A stretch of DNA of 64,000 bases from Dryobates pubescens (taxonomy: Eukaryota; Chordata; Aves; Piciformes; Picidae): assembly GCF_014839835.1 (NCBI RefSeq), contig NC_071634.1, positions 15,606,453-15,670,452 of the forward strand, in the 5' to 3' direction. The stretch's first letter is position 1. Every line of letters begins with the position of its first letter. The position numbers and the translations under genes are program-made. Shown here piece after piece: positions 54,981-64,000 of the stretch. The notes under the pieces were generated by a model. It searched no databases. It had not been told where the DNA came from and saw only the letters and a list, made by a program, of their open reading frames with translations.

Positions 54981-55450
54981 GGCTGCCCACCGCCAGCCCC
55001 GGGGTGCCCGGTGCCCGCCGCCCCCCTCTCCCCCGGCGCGGGGAGGGACCGCTCCTCCCCGGAATGATGTCAGCCTGCCCGGCCGCGGCCCCCGCCTCCC
55101 CCGGCGGCTCCGGCCCTGCCTCCCCGGGGAGGCGGCGGCGGCGGCGGCATGGCCCGGGCCGGCGGGACAGCGGCGGGGCCGCGGCGCCGGGTGCTGGTGC
55201 TGATGGTGCTGGTGGCAGCGGCGGGGCGGCGGGGCCGGGGGGCCGCGGGGGGGTCACGGCGGCGGACAGCGGGCACCCCGAGCTCCCCCGGACCCTCCGG
55301 GCCCCCCGCCCGCCCGCTTCTGCTGCTGCTGCCGCTGCCGCCGTCGCCGCTGCCGCCGCCGCCGCCACCCCGCGTCGCGCCCGCCGCCGCCGCCCGCCCG
55401 GTAACGAGCCGCCGCCAGCCGCCCGCCCCCGCCCCATCCCGAGCCGCGCC
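54980..55450 (+). promoter_or_regulatory. EBF4 CpG island (probable promoter and leader)
   Basis: Very CG-dense with cgg/ccg triplet runs (55125-55145, 55330-55395), about 0.9-1.3 kb before the EBF4 start codon. The transcription start cannot be fixed. A short open frame at 55149 has a hydrophobic start but looks like leader sequence. Confidence 0.5.
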
Positions 55451-55454
55451 TGCC

Positions 55455-56035
55455 CCCTCCCGCGCCCCTCGCCGGCCTCCTCCTCCCTCCATCCCTCTAC
55501 TCCTCCTCTCAGCCTTCCTCCAGCCCTCCCTTCAGCCCTCCTCTGCCTCCCTCCATCCCTCCCTCCTGTCCTCGCATCCTCCCTCCATCCCTCCCTCTAG
55601 TCCTCTAAGCCTTCCTCCATCCCTCCACTCCTCCTCTCAGCCTTCCTCCATCCCTCCCTCTAGTCCTCTAAGCCTTCCTCCATCCCTCCCTCCGCTCCTC
55701 CTCTGCCTCCATCCACTCCTCCAACCCTCCCTCTATCACTCCACTCCTCCTCTCGGCCTTCCTCCATCCCTCCCTCCTGTCTTCTAAGCCGTTCTCCCTC
55801 CTTCTTTCCACTCCTCCTCTGCTTCCCTCCCTTCACTCCTCTAAACCTTCCTCCCTCCTTTCCTCTCCTTCCACTCCTTTAAGCATCCCTCCTTCCCTCC
55901 AGCCCTCTGTCTCTTTCCATCCGTCCCTCCTTCCCTCCTTCTACTCCTCCTCTGCCTCCCTCCATCCCTCCCTCCTCTCTAAGCCTTCCTCCATCCCTCC
56001 CTCCACTCCTCCCCATCCCTCCCTCCCCGCCGCCC
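55455..56035. repeat. Polypyrimidine tract, about 580 bp
   Basis: Nearly all C and T on the plus strand, built from ctccatccctccctc-like repeats with few purines. Between the CpG island and the first EBF4 coding exon. Confidence 0.9.
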
Positions 56036-56275
56036 CCCGCCCCTTCTCCTCCCGGTCCCTGCACTTGGCTCCTGGGCTCCTTCGTCTCCAACTTCTCCGG
56101 CCCTGCCTCCTCCTGCCTCCGCCTCCACCTCCCCCGCCTCGAGCCTCCCCCCCGGCTCCCTCCCGGTCACCCTCCGCAGATGCCGCTTCCCCGGCGGCCC
56201 CGGCACCTGCCCGGTTCCGAGCTCCGCTGCCGGACCCGGGGCAGGGAAGTTGGGGGCGATCGCTGAGCCCCTGCC

Positions 56276-64000
<7,725 letters not shown>

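Noticed and set aside
55149-55787. 212-codon frame with a hydrophobic, signal-like start before EBF4
   Set aside because: CpG-island and polypyrimidine sequence with Ala/Arg/Pro bias; the EBF4 start at 56276 is far better supported.

Overview
This is nuclear DNA from a bird. The evidence is a very GC-rich sequence with short introns, about 19 copies of the avian LINE CR1 (with the usual 3' tails resembling attctgtg), many minisatellites, and vertebrate genes split by GT-AG introns. It resembles a microchromosome or another gene-dense segment. The species cannot be read off; the high CR1 density only hints at a CR1-rich lineage. No retrovirus, DNA transposon, tRNA, rRNA or CRISPR array was recognised.

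Layout from left to right: the 3' end of HSPA12B (+, 513-2608) with a higher-order tandem repeat in its 3' UTR; C20orf27/ADISSP (-, 4681-15769, promoter near 17.8 kb); SPEF1 (-, 19194-22616); CDC25B (+, 27319-34680); AP5S1 (+, 36350-37641); a type II C-type lectin (-, 39462-42723); an RNF145/TRC8-like membrane E3 ligase gene (+, 45454-51388); and the 5' part of EBF4 (+, 56276 to beyond the right edge). Exon phases were checked by hand. They close for all six complete genes, giving 174, 226, 547, 200, 247 and 661 residues in that order.

The block HSPA12B - C20orf27 - SPEF1 - CDC25B - AP5S1 has the order seen on human 20p13, but CENPB (between SPEF1 and CDC25B in human) is absent. MAVS, which follows AP5S1 in human, is not seen; the lectin, the RNF145-like gene and EBF4 follow instead. 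The genes do not form one pathway: they cover an atypical Hsp70, a secreted adipose factor, a ciliary microtubule protein, a mitotic phosphatase, an endosomal adaptor subunit, a surface lectin, an ER ubiquitin ligase and a developmental transcription factor.

Most of the non-coding sequence is CR1 fragments (all left of 49.3 kb) and about 20 different tandem arrays. The arrays create long open frames on both strands that should not be taken for genes. The points most worth following up are the RNF145-like paralogue with an altered Insig-contact motif, the QPD-type lectin beside it, two RFX X-box motifs, a perfect 36-bp hairpin in the AP5S1 intron, and an inverted CR1 pair enclosing an HSPA12B exon.
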